Positions 9,004-17,310 of a stretch of DNA of 62,776 nt are shown one piece after another; positions within the stretch are counted from its first letter, which is position 1, and each line of letters opens with the position of its first letter. Made by a program: the position numbers and the translations under genes. Under the pieces are notes generated by a model. That model was not told the origin of the DNA. It saw only the letters and a program-made list of their open reading frames with translations, and ran no database searches. Source of the DNA: an uncultured Hyphomicrobiales bacterium (GTDB lineage Bacteria > Pseudomonadota > Alphaproteobacteria > Rhizobiales > Hyphomicrobiaceae). The stretch lies in NCBI GenBank assembly GCA_902826255.1, contig CADEEC010000002.1, forward strand, positions 1-62,776. The letters run 5' to 3'.

Positions 9004-9498
9004 ATGGCCGGCAAGCCCAGCAAGAAGGCCCGCCCAAAAAAGGAGGAAGCACCCCGCGCCGGTCCCGCCTATTGGCTGTTCAAGACGGAAGCCGAAGAGC
9101 ACTCCTGGGACATGCAGAAGGCGCGCGGCAAGAAGGGCGAGCCGTGGACCGGCGTGCGCAACTTCGTCGCCCGCAACAACATGAAGGCCATGCAGCTCGG
9201 CGATCTCGGCTTCTTCTATCACACCGGCGACGACAAGGAGGTCGTCGGCATCGTCGAGGTATGCGCGCTTGCGCATCCCGATGCCAGCGATGACACCGGC
9301 ATCTGGAAGTGCGTCGACGTGCGCGCCGTCTGCGACGTGCCCAAGCCCGTCAAGCTGTCCGCAGTGAAAGCCAACCCGAAGCTCGCCGAGATGGCACTGG
9401 TGCGCACCGCCCGCCTCTCCGTGCAACCCGTGCGGCCCGAGGAATGGGCCGAAGTCTGCCGCATGGGTGGCCTCGACCCCAAGACCATCCGCGTATGA
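9004..9498 (+). CDS. EVE domain protein (thymocyte nuclear protein 1 / Thy28-like)
   Basis: A 164-aa protein from ATG 9004 with GGGAGA upstream. After a Lys-rich basic N-terminus (GKPSKKARPKKEE), a single PUA-like EVE domain covers the rest. Hallmarks are YWLFKTE, the W in GVRNFVARNNMKAM, LGDLGFFYHTGD and the C-terminal LSVQPV. EVE domains bind modified bases in nucleic acids, and many lone EVE proteins are uncharacterised. The stop overlaps the flavoprotein start by 4 bp (ATGA). The basic N-terminus suggests nucleic-acid contact (inference). Confidence 0.9.
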   Translation: MAGKPSKKARPKKEEAPRAGPAYWLFKTEAEEHSWDMQKARGKKGEPWTGVRNFVARNNMKAMQLGDLGFFYHTGDDKEVVGIVEVCALAHPDASDDTGIWKCVDVRAVCDVPKPVKLSAVKANPKLAEMALVRTARLSVQPVRPEEWAEVCRMGGLDPKTIRV

Positions 9499-11201
9499 GC
9501 GACAGCAAGGTCGAGACCGTCACCTGCGACGTGCTGGTGGCGGGCTCCGGCGCCGCCGGCTTCGCCACCGCGCTGACCGCCAGCCTCGAAGGCCTCGACG
9601 TCCTGATGGTCGAGAAAGAACCGCTGTTCGGCGGCACCACGGCCTATTCCGCCGGCGTCATCTGGGTCCCGATCAACAACCACCAGAAGGCCGCCGGCGT
9701 TTCCGACTCGCGCGAAGCGGCGCTGACCTATCTCACCGCGCACGTCGGCAACCGCCTCGATCGCGCCAAGGCCGAGGCCTTCATCGATACCGCCCCTACC
9801 ATGCTCGACACCTTCGAGCGCGAGGGCTTCGTCGAATACGAGCTGGCTGCCACCTGGGCCGACTACCACCCGGACGAGCCCGGCGGCTCGCAGGGCGGCC
9901 GCTCGCTCGTGCCCACCGAATACGACGGCCGCAAGCTCGGGCCCTGGTTCGAAAAGCTGCGGCCCGCGCTGACGACGATGATGCCGCTCGGCGGCATGAT
10001 GGTCGGCCGCAACGACCTCCCGCACGTCTTCAGGATGACGCAGTCGGCGCAATCGGCCTGGCACATCGCCCGTATGGTGGCGCGCCACGCCCGCGACCGG
10101 CTCGGCCACAGCCGCGGCACGCGTCTCGTCAACGGCAACGGCCTCATTGCCCGCCTCGCCGTGCACGCGTTCGCGCGCGGCGTTCCGCTGTGGCTCAACG
10201 CACCGATTGTGGAGATCGAAAGCGACGGTAGCCGCATCACCGGTGCGGTCGTTCAGCGTGAGGACAAGCCCGTGCGCATCGCCGCCCGGCGCGGCGTGGT
10301 GCTCGCCTGCGGCGGCTTCCCGGCCGACGCCGACCTCAAGCGCAAGGTCTACGGCCACCTCGCGGCCGGCAAGAACCACCAGTTGCTGCCGCCCTCCGGC
10401 AACACCGGCGACGGCGTGCGGCTCGCACAAACCGCGGGCGGCGTTTTCCATGGCGACGTGCACGAGCCGGCTGCCTGGGCTCCGGTCTCCCTTGTCCCGC
10501 AACGGGATGGCTCGACCGTCCCGTTCCCGCATTTCTTCGACCGCGGCAAGCCGGGCTACATCAGCGTCGACAAGCGCGGAAAGCGCTTCGTCAACGAGGC
10601 GCAGTCCTATCACGTCTACGTCCCGGCCATGGTCGAGGCCTGCCGCAACGACCCCGTGGTCGAAGCCTGGGTCGTCTGCGATCATCGCGCCATCCGCGCC
10701 TTCGGCCTCGGCGCGCTCGGCCCCAGGCCTATGCGCATCGCGCCGTTTGTCCGCTCCGGCTACGTCAAAATGGGCCAAACGCCTGCAGCACTGGCACAAG
10801 CCTGCGGTGTCGATCCGAACGGTCTGACCAGGACCGTTGCGGACTTCAACGCACAGGCGGCCAACGGCGAAGACCCCGCGTTCCACCGCGGCGGCGATGC
10901 CTACCAGCGCTTCAACGGCGCACCCGGCCATAAGCCGAACCCCTGCATCGCGCCCCTGCTGACGCCGCCGTTCTATGCCGTTCGCGTGGTCCCCGGAGAG
11001 CTCGGCACCTTTGCCGGCATCGCCACCAACGCCAACGCCCAGGTGATCGACAAGGATGGCCAGCCCGTCCCCGGCCTGTACGCCGCCGGCAACGATGCCG
11101 CCAGCGTCATGGGCGGCACCTATCCCGGCGCCGGCATCACCATCGGTCCCGCTATGGCGTTCGGCTTCATCGCCGCCCGGCACATCGCCGCATCGGCGTA
11201 G
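9495..11201 (+). CDS. FAD-dependent dehydrogenase of the fumarate reductase / 3-ketosteroid Delta1-dehydrogenase superfamily
   Basis: A 568-aa flavoprotein starting at ATG 9495, overlapping the EVE stop by 4 bp. The dinucleotide fold is at the N-terminus (DVLVAGSGAAGFATALTA, then EKEPLFGGTTAYSAG). The C-terminal FAD block reads GLYAAGNDAASVMGGTYPGAGITIGPAMAFG. The domain order and the GGTTAYSAGVIW start resemble KstD-like flavoproteins more than respiratory SdhA/FrdA. The substrate is unknown. No steroid genes lie next to it; a thiolase-fold/DUF35 pair that could act in side-chain degradation lies 15 kb away. No signal peptide is seen, so it is probably cytoplasmic. Confidence 0.85.
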   Translation: MSDSKVETVTCDVLVAGSGAAGFATALTASLEGLDVLMVEKEPLFGGTTAYSAGVIWVPINNHQKAAGVSDSREAALTYLTAHVGNRLDRAKAEAFIDTAPTMLDTFEREGFVEYELAATWADYHPDEPGGSQGGRSLVPTEYDGRKLGPWFEKLRPALTTMMPLGGMMVGRNDLPHVFRMTQSAQSAWHIARMVARHARDRLGHSRGTRLVNGNGLIARLAVHAFARGVPLWLNAPIVEIESDGSRITGAVVQREDKPVRIAARRGVVLACGGFPADADLKRKVYGHLAAGKNHQLLPPSGNTGDGVRLAQTAGGVFHGDVHEPAAWAPVSLVPQRDGSTVPFPHFFDRGKPGYISVDKRGKRFVNEAQSYHVYVPAMVEACRNDPVVEAWVVCDHRAIRAFGLGALGPRPMRIAPFVRSGYVKMGQTPAALAQACGVDPNGLTRTVADFNAQAANGEDPAFHRGGDAYQRFNGAPGHKPNPCIAPLLTPPFYAVRVVPGELGTFAGIATNANAQVIDKDGQPVPGLYAAGNDAASVMGGTYPGAGITIGPAMAFGFIAARHIAASA

Positions 11202-11553
11202 CACTGCTGCGCTGCAGGACTGGGATTTGTGCAAGCTGGCGAGCCGCGCCTGCACTGTGGCCACTGCCACACAGACTGTGCCGTCCGTGTCACCCTGTCG
11301 CACAAAATGCAGTCAGAGCCCAGAGTTGCGCCATTTCCGGCAAGGCGTCTGCCCACTTGTCGCCCATACTTTTTCTAAGCACCGGTGATTCGCTGGGCAA
11401 AGTGCACGCTTCTTGCATGATTTTCGGCGTAACTCAGATTGAGCGGCCGACGGAACCAGCGCACGGCCGCGTACGTAAGGGAAGAGGGAGGCTAAACCGC
11501 GTTTCACCATCCAAGGATGAAACGCCCACACGAGACGATCATGAGGCAACGAC
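11202..11553. other. 352-bp intergenic region, no gene recognised
   Basis: It holds a small perfect hairpin, TGTGGC-cact-GCCACA (11256-11271), 55 bp past the flavoprotein stop and without a T-run, so it is at best a weak terminator. The rest must include the promoter of the small gene at 11554, but I cannot assign -35/-10 boxes with confidence. Confidence 0.4.
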
Positions 11554-11751
11554 ATGTTACCGAACACGTCACCGGACTTCTGGTCCGACACCTACCGCGG
11601 TCATAGCATCGCGACGCTCAATCACGGTCGCGGATGGCTCGTCTACGTCGACCACGTTCTCCAGCACAATAAGCTGTTCGCGACAGGCGACGCCGCGGTG
11701 ACGTGGCTGCGCAAGCAAGTCGATCGTGCTGAGCCGAGCAAGGCGGTCTGA
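11554..11751 (+). CDS. Small hypothetical protein (65 aa)
   Basis: ATG 11554 has GAGG 6 nt upstream and encodes 65 residues with no signal peptide or membrane segment. The middle (HSIATLNHGRGWLVYVDHVL) has the alternating pattern of a small beta-sheet, and the end is basic/helical (WLRKQVDRAEPSKAV). I do not recognise the family. The ribosome site and protein-like composition argue that it is real. It runs towards the enoyl-CoA hydratase gene, 22 bp from its 3' end. Confidence 0.55.
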   Translation: MLPNTSPDFWSDTYRGHSIATLNHGRGWLVYVDHVLQHNKLFATGDAAVTWLRKQVDRAEPSKAV

Positions 11752-11773
11752 AGACGCCGAGGCGCGGCCGGAG

Positions 11774-12574
11774 CTACTTTCCGGCAAACCTGCCCGCGCG
11801 CCGCTCGACGAACGAGCGCACGCCTTCGGCGGCATCCTGGGTCGCCATCAACCTCCCCTGGGTGGAATTGAACTCGCGGATTGCCGCGTGCGGCCCCTGA
11901 TCCACCGACAGGCGCGATGAGCCGAGCGAGGCGCGCACCGCCAGGGGCGCCTGCGCCGCAACCACCTCCGCGATCTCCAGCGCACGCGCCTTCTCGGTGC
12001 CGGCCTTCACCACCTCCTGCACGAAGCCGAGCCGCAAAGCCTCTGCCGCGTTGAACTCGTCGCCCGTCAGCAGATAGCGCTGCGCGTTGCCCCAGCCGGC
12101 GCGCTCCACCATGCGGATGGTGGCACCGCCCGACGGCATGATCCCGCGCTTCACCTCGATCTGCGCAAACCGGCAGTCGTCGGCCGCAATCACGATGTCG
12201 GTCGCCAGCATCAGCTCGATGCCGAGCGTGAAGCAGATGCCCTGCACCGCGCACACCACCGGCTTGGTACGCAGCGGCGGCCGCAGCATCAGCGGGTCCA
12301 CCATGCCGGCCGGGAACACCGAGCCGCGCTCGCGCATGACGGGCGCCACCTTGTCCAGCTCCAACCCCGCCGTGAAGTTCTTGCCCTCCGCGAACAGGAC
12401 GCCCACCCACGCCTCGTCGTCGGTCTCGAACGCCGTGAACGCTCCGGCCAGCTCCGTCAGCATCTTGGGCGAGAAGCCGTTGAGCTTTTTTGGCCTGTCG
12501 ATGCCGATCAGGAACAGGCGTCCCTGTCGCTCTATCGTGATGCGGCCGTCTGCCGGGGCTTCGCTCACACTCAT
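11774..12574 (-). CDS. Enoyl-CoA hydratase/isomerase (crotonase) family protein
   Basis: A 266-aa crotonase-fold enzyme. The ATG at 12574 is preferred over an in-frame GTG at 12580, because GGAGGTG sits 5 nt before the ATG and covers the GTG. The oxyanion-hole regions are visible (GKNFTAGLELDKV; AVQGICFTLGIELMLATDIVIAA). The usual catalytic Glu of hydratases is not obvious in CRFAQIEVKRGIMPSGGATIRM, where a Glu lies close to a PSGG turn. The exact reaction is therefore uncertain. It is divergent from the methyltransferase at 12654, with 79 bp between them. Confidence 0.85.
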   Translation of the reverse strand: MSVSEAPADGRITIERQGRLFLIGIDRPKKLNGFSPKMLTELAGAFTAFETDDEAWVGVLFAEGKNFTAGLELDKVAPVMRERGSVFPAGMVDPLMLRPPLRTKPVVCAVQGICFTLGIELMLATDIVIAADDCRFAQIEVKRGIMPSGGATIRMVERAGWGNAQRYLLTGDEFNAAEALRLGFVQEVVKAGTEKARALEIAEVVAAQAPLAVRASLGSSRLSVDQGPHAAIREFNSTQGRLMATQDAAEGVRSFVERRAGRFAGK

Positions 12575-12653
12575 GGACACCTCCGTATCGCAAGCCCTGC
12601 TTGTAACCCGCAGCGGCCTTGCGCGGCGAGCCCTCCTCTGGTGGTCTCACGCC

Positions 12654-13301
12654 ATGTCCCGTCCCACCGATTTCATCCAAGCCAACACCAAGTTGCTCGC
12701 CGTGCCGCTGGTCGGCGAGATCCGGCTGCATCTGGCCGAGGAATCGATGCCGATCTGGCAGAAGACCGAGGAGGAGCTCGGCCGCATGAACGTGCCGCCA
12801 CCCTACTGGGCCTTCGCTTGGGCCGGTGGGCAGGCCCTTGCACGCTACCTGCTCGACAATCCCGGCCTCGTCGAAGGCCGCAGCGTGCTCGATCTCGGCG
12901 CCGGGTCGGGTCTCACGGCGATCGCCGCGATGAAGGCGGGTGCCTCGAAGGTGCTGGCGGCGGATATCGACCCCTACGCCGCCGCCGCGGTGACCCTCAA
13001 CGCGCAATCCAACAGCGTGCGCGTCGGCACCACCACAGCCGATCTTCTCGACGCTCCGGCGGAGGCATTCGATCTGATCCTCGTCGGCGACCTCTTTTAC
13101 GAGCGCGAGCTGGCCGACCGGGTACTGGCCTTTGCCACGAAGGCACGCGATGGCGGGGCTGTGGTGCTGGCCGGCGACCCGCGGCGGAGCTATTTTCCCA
13201 GGGACAAGTTTCTCCAGCTCGCGGAGTACTCGGTCCCCGTCACGCGCGACCTGGAAGACATGGAGATCAAGCACACGGCGGTGTGGCAGCTCGCCCCCTG
13301 A
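12654..13301 (+). CDS. Class I SAM-dependent protein methyltransferase (COG3897, ETF-beta lysine methyltransferase-like)
   Basis: A 215-aa protein from ATG 12654. PPPYWAFAWAGGQALARYL leads into the SAM-binding motif VLDLGAGSGLTAIAA, then an acidic motif AADIDPYAAAA and LVGDLFYE. This layout matches the COG3897 family, whose mitochondrial and Agrobacterium relatives methylate lysines of electron-transfer flavoprotein beta. That substrate is an inference here, as no etf genes are nearby. Annotation pipelines often call such proteins L11 methyltransferases, which is less likely at this length. The DUF1761 gene follows after 29 bp. Confidence 0.82.
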   Translation: MSRPTDFIQANTKLLAVPLVGEIRLHLAEESMPIWQKTEEELGRMNVPPPYWAFAWAGGQALARYLLDNPGLVEGRSVLDLGAGSGLTAIAAMKAGASKVLAADIDPYAAAAVTLNAQSNSVRVGTTTADLLDAPAEAFDLILVGDLFYERELADRVLAFATKARDGGAVVLAGDPRRSYFPRDKFLQLAEYSVPVTRDLEDMEIKHTAVWQLAP

Positions 13302-13330
13302 ACACACATCGCGCAATCCGGAGCACACCC

Positions 13331-13768
13331 ATGCCGTTCGGTACATTGAGCTTCTGGCCGATCCTCATCGCCGCCATCGCCGGCTTCGCCTTCGGCGCGG
13401 CTTGGTACGGCACGCTCGGCCGCCACTGGATGGCTGCGGCCGGCATCGACGCCGCGGAGATGGAACGGCGCCAGGCGTCGATGGGCCCCGTTCCGCTGCC
13501 CTACCTCATCACCTTCGCCGCGCTGATCGTCATGGCCTGGATGTTCGCCGGCGTGCTTCTACATCTCTCACTCGGCGGCATGTCCGTCTCTTTCCGATCC
13601 GGCATGATCTCCGGGTTCTTTCTCTGGCTCGGCTTCGTGATTACCAGCATGGCCGTCAACCATGCCTTCCAGGGCGCTCGGGGTATGCTCACCCTGATCG
13701 ATGGCGGGCACTGGCTCGGCGTGCTTCTGATTCAGGGCGCAATTCTAGGTTGGTGGGGGGTCCGCTAG
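13331..13768 (+). CDS. DUF1761 small integral membrane protein
   Basis: A 145-aa protein with four likely membrane segments (about residues 8-27, 55-78, 88-112 and 122-142). The family mark GFAFGAAWYGTLGRHWMAAAG near the N-terminus is characteristic of DUF1761. Function is unknown. Its start lies 29 bp after the methyltransferase stop on the same strand, so the two may be co-transcribed. Confidence 0.8.
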   Translation: MPFGTLSFWPILIAAIAGFAFGAAWYGTLGRHWMAAAGIDAAEMERRQASMGPVPLPYLITFAALIVMAWMFAGVLLHLSLGGMSVSFRSGMISGFFLWLGFVITSMAVNHAFQGARGMLTLIDGGHWLGVLLIQGAILGWWGVR

Positions 13769-13887
13769 CGGACTGAAGAATTAACTCAGTTCGCGGTATT
13801 GAGGTGGCTTCCGGAGCCGTTCCTTAACTCCCGGCATCTACAGACGATCGGCACGCATCGCTGTTCGCGTGAACCCGGTAGATTTTG

Positions 13888-14787
13888 ATGATCGTCGACA
13901 CTGTCCCTGACGCGCTCCGCAACGTCACACGCAGCTTGAGCCTTGGATGGCGCTTGGCCTGCCGGAGGCTCGCGGCACTTGCGCGCGCACTCGCCGCCTT
14001 CGATCCGCTGCGCCACATGGCGGCAGTGGTGCACCTCGTCAACCGTCTCGGCGTCGGCTGGACCACGCTCATTTTTGCGGTCTTTTCTGCATTGATGTCG
14101 GTATCGATCGTGCTGGTCGCGAGCCTGTTCGTCGACATGCCGAACTACCGCACGCACCTCACACTGTCGCTGCTGATCCCGCTCGCCGTCTCCTCGCCGT
14201 TCAGCTTCCTCATCTGCTCCGCCTTGCGCGATCTGGACAAGGCGCGCCGCACCGCGATCGTTCTCGCGCGCTCCGACGTGCTGACCGGCATCGCCAATCG
14301 CCGCGCGTTCTTCGAAGGCGCCAATCGTGCCCGTCGCCGCGGGGGCGACACGCGCCGCAGCAAGGCCGTCCTGTTCGCCGACATCGATCACTTCAAGGCC
14401 ATCAACGACCGCTACGGTCACGAGGCGGGCGACGCCGTGCTGAGAAGCTTCGCCGTGCTGCTGCGGCAATGCACGCGATCGGAGGACCTCATCGCCCGCA
14501 TCGGCGGCGAGGAATTCGTAGCGCTCATCATGGGCGCCGATGCAGCCAGCCTCTCGAGCATCGCCGAAGGCCTGCTGCAGCGGGTCCGCGAAACCGAGGT
14601 CGAATATTGCGGCAACCGCATCAGCTACACAGTCAGCATCGGCGGCGCGCTCGGACCCTCGTCGTCCTCGGTCGACAAGCTGTTGGCCCTCGCCGACGCG
14701 CAGCTCTACGACGTGAAACGCAACGGCCGCAACGCCTTCCAGCTCGCGAACACCCTTGTGGGCGGCGCGCAGCTTTCCGCCGCGTGA
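13888..14787 (+). CDS. Membrane-bound diguanylate cyclase (GGDEF)
   Basis: A 299-aa protein from ATG 13888. Two membrane segments (about 55-80 and 91-115) precede a C-terminal GGDEF domain that opens DVLTGIANRRAF. The active-site signature is GGEEF in ARIGGEEFVALI, so the domain looks catalytic. RSED lies five residues before it and fits the RxxD product-inhibition site. It should make c-di-GMP at the inner membrane with feedback control. No sensory domain other than the membrane part is seen. It contrasts with the degenerate GGDEF-EAL protein at 56.7 kb. Confidence 0.9.
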   Translation: MIVDTVPDALRNVTRSLSLGWRLACRRLAALARALAAFDPLRHMAAVVHLVNRLGVGWTTLIFAVFSALMSVSIVLVASLFVDMPNYRTHLTLSLLIPLAVSSPFSFLICSALRDLDKARRTAIVLARSDVLTGIANRRAFFEGANRARRRGGDTRRSKAVLFADIDHFKAINDRYGHEAGDAVLRSFAVLLRQCTRSEDLIARIGGEEFVALIMGADAASLSSIAEGLLQRVRETEVEYCGNRISYTVSIGGALGPSSSSVDKLLALADAQLYDVKRNGRNAFQLANTLVGGAQLSAA

Positions 14788-14856
14788 GCCAATCGTCTCG
14801 GAACATCTCGGCTCCGTCCACGTTTTGCGCTTGTCCTCATTCGCTATAGTGGACGC

Positions 14857-16320
14857 ATGACCGCGGCCAGCCTACGCACCGCGGCGTCAGCTCCGGCCGG
14901 CGTCGTCGAGACAGACATTCCCTCCCGGCTAGATCGCCTGCCGTGGGGCCGCTTCCACACGCTCGTGGTCGCGGCGCTCGGCATCACCTGGATTCTGGAC
15001 GGGCTGGAGGTCACGCTGGCCGGCGCCGTGGCCGGCGCCCTGCGCGAAAGCCCTGCTCTCCAGTTCTCCAGCACCGACGTCGGCATCGTCGGCAGCGCCT
15101 ATCTCGCCGGTGCCGTGCTCGGCGCGGTGTTCTTCGGCTGGCTCACGGACCGCTGGGGCCGCAAGAAACTGTTTTTCATCACACTGGCGGTTTATCTCAC
15201 GGCCACCGCGGCCACCGCCTTCACGTGGAGCTTGTGGACCTTCGCGCTGTGCCGCTTCCTGACCGGGGCCGGCATCGGCGGCGAGTATGCCGCCATCAAC
15301 TCCACCATCCAGGAGTTGATCCCGGCCCGCGTGCGCGGCTGGACCGACCTCGTCATCAACGGCAGCTTCTGGGTCGGCGCCGCACTCGGTGCAGCGGGCA
15401 CCATCGTACTGCTCGACCCGACGCTGCTGCCGGTCGACATGGGCTGGCGCGCCTCGTTCCTGATCGGCGGCGCGCTGGGGCTCGTCATCCTGCTCATGCG
15501 CATGTGGCTCCCCGAGAGCCCGCGCTGGCTCGCCACCCACGGTCGCGCCGACGAAGCCGAGCGCATCGTCGCAGGCATCGAGGACCGCTTTCGCCGCGAG
15601 GGCCATGTTCTCAACGCCGGTCCGTTCCCGAAAATCAGGCTGCGGGCGCGCACGCATACGCCGCTTGCCGAGGTCGCAACGACGCTGTTCAGGACTCAGC
15701 GCCAGCGCACGCTCGTCGGCCTCGCGCTGATGTCGTCCCAAGCCTTCTTTTACAATGCGATCTTCTTCACCTACGCGCTGGTGCTGACCGAGTTCTACGA
15801 CGTCCGCTCCGACCACGTCGGCTACTACATCCTCCCCTTCGCGGCCGGCAACTTCCTGGGCCCCGTCATCCTCGGCCGCCTGTTCGACACCTGGGGCCGC
15901 CGGCCCATGCTCACCATCACCTATGCGATCTCCGGCGTCCTGCTCGCCGTCACCGGCTGGCTGTTCGCGCAAGACCTCCTGACGGCGGCGACGCTCACCG
16001 TGGCGTGGATGATCATCTTCTTCTTTGCCTCCTCGGCCGCCAGCGCCGCCTACCTCACCGTCAGCGAGACCTTCCCGCTGGAAATCCGCGCGCTCGCCAT
16101 TGCCTTCTTCTATGCCATCGGGACCGGCATCGGCGGCGTGGCCGGCCCCCTGCTGTTCGGCGCCCTGATCGAAACCGGCTCGCGCACGAGCGTCTTCGCC
16201 GGCTATCTGATCGGCGCAATCCTGATGCTGGCCGCCTCTTTCGTCGCCTCCCGCTGGGCCGTCGCCGCCGAGCGCCGCCCGCTGGAGGATATCGCCCGAC
16301 CGCTCGCGCTCGAAGATTGA
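14857..16320 (+). CDS. MFS transporter, sugar-porter-like
   Basis: A 487-aa protein with about twelve membrane segments. MFS signatures are present: the loop 2-3 motif GWLTDRWGRKK, repeated in the second half as GRLFDTWGRRP, and PESPRW after TM6, a sugar-porter/AAHS feature. A central cytoplasmic loop covers about residues 205-285. The substrate cannot be read from the sequence; relatives carry sugars, aromatic acids or organic acids. ATG 14857 lies 69 bp after the cyclase stop. Confidence 0.88.
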   Translation: MTAASLRTAASAPAGVVETDIPSRLDRLPWGRFHTLVVAALGITWILDGLEVTLAGAVAGALRESPALQFSSTDVGIVGSAYLAGAVLGAVFFGWLTDRWGRKKLFFITLAVYLTATAATAFTWSLWTFALCRFLTGAGIGGEYAAINSTIQELIPARVRGWTDLVINGSFWVGAALGAAGTIVLLDPTLLPVDMGWRASFLIGGALGLVILLMRMWLPESPRWLATHGRADEAERIVAGIEDRFRREGHVLNAGPFPKIRLRARTHTPLAEVATTLFRTQRQRTLVGLALMSSQAFFYNAIFFTYALVLTEFYDVRSDHVGYYILPFAAGNFLGPVILGRLFDTWGRRPMLTITYAISGVLLAVTGWLFAQDLLTAATLTVAWMIIFFFASSAASAAYLTVSETFPLEIRALAIAFFYAIGTGIGGVAGPLLFGALIETGSRTSVFAGYLIGAILMLAASFVASRWAVAAERRPLEDIARPLALED

Positions 16321-16374
16321 CGCGTGGCCGCGCACCGCAAGGCCTGCTAACATCACGGACAGGGAGCGTGCGCG

Positions 16375-17193
16375 ATGGTTGACGACGTTGCACGGCACTA
16401 TTCCGAGGGCGGCGACCTCGCCGCCAGAATCGCCGAACGCCTGCAAGCCGCCGGCAAGGATGTTGCTGCCCTGACCACCGCGGATCTTGCCGCAGTGGAT
16501 GAATTCCACATCCGCGGCCGGCAGGCGACGCTGGAGCTGGCGCGATCGCTCAACTTGTCAGCCGGCTCACATGTGCTCGACATCGGCAGCGGATTGGGCG
16601 GACCGGCACGCACGCTCGCCGAGACCTTCGGCTGCCATGTTACAGGTATCGATCTCACGCCCGCATTCTGCGAAGCGGCCGCCGTGCTGAGCGGCTGGGT
16701 TGGCCTCGGCGGCCTCAACGCCTTCCAGCAAGGCGACGCCACCAGCCTGCCGTTTCCCGACCGCACGTTCGACGCAGCCATGACGATCCACGTCGCCATG
16801 AACATCGCGCGCAAGGACCTGATGTATGCCGAGGCACGGCGCGTGCTGCGTCCCGGCGCACGCTTCGGCGTCTACGACGTGCTGCAAGGGGAGGGCGGAC
16901 AAGTCCATTTCCCCGTTCCCTGGGCCCGCGAGCCGGCCATCAGCCACCTCGCCACCGATGCGGAGATGCGCCGGCTGCTGGCGGACAGCGGGTTCAATAT
17001 CCTGGACGTGGTGGATTCCACCGAGCAAAGCACAGCATGGTTCGAAGCCATGGCCGAGCGCCTGGCGCAGAAGGCGCCACCGGTCACCTTCCGCGCTTTC
17101 CTGGGCGACGACTTCGTCGATATGACCCGCAACCAGGTCCGCAACCTCCGCGAACGGCGCATACGCACCGTGCGCTACGTTTGCCAGGCTTGA
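16375..17193 (+). CDS. SAM-dependent methyltransferase, UbiE/tocopherol-methyltransferase-like
   Basis: A 272-aa methyltransferase_11-type protein. SAM motif I is VLDIGSGLGGPARTLA, with the acidic partner VTGIDLTPAFCEAA, and motif III lies around VLRPGARFGVYDVL. The N-terminal helical part with DEFHIRGRQATLELA resembles small-molecule C- or N-methyltransferases. The substrate is unknown. It stands between an MFS carrier (55 bp upstream) and acetyl-CoA synthetase (117 bp downstream). Confidence 0.82.
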   Translation: MVDDVARHYSEGGDLAARIAERLQAAGKDVAALTTADLAAVDEFHIRGRQATLELARSLNLSAGSHVLDIGSGLGGPARTLAETFGCHVTGIDLTPAFCEAAAVLSGWVGLGGLNAFQQGDATSLPFPDRTFDAAMTIHVAMNIARKDLMYAEARRVLRPGARFGVYDVLQGEGGQVHFPVPWAREPAISHLATDAEMRRLLADSGFNILDVVDSTEQSTAWFEAMAERLAQKAPPVTFRAFLGDDFVDMTRNQVRNLRERRIRTVRYVCQA

Positions 17194-17310
17194 GCCGGCC
17201 ATCGACGGTCCGGACGCGGCAATCCACCACCCTACCAACGGGTGGTTGCCCATTGCCGCCGCCTGCTCATAATAAAGCCAACACAACGAACCTGTAGGGA
17301 GGACGGACGC

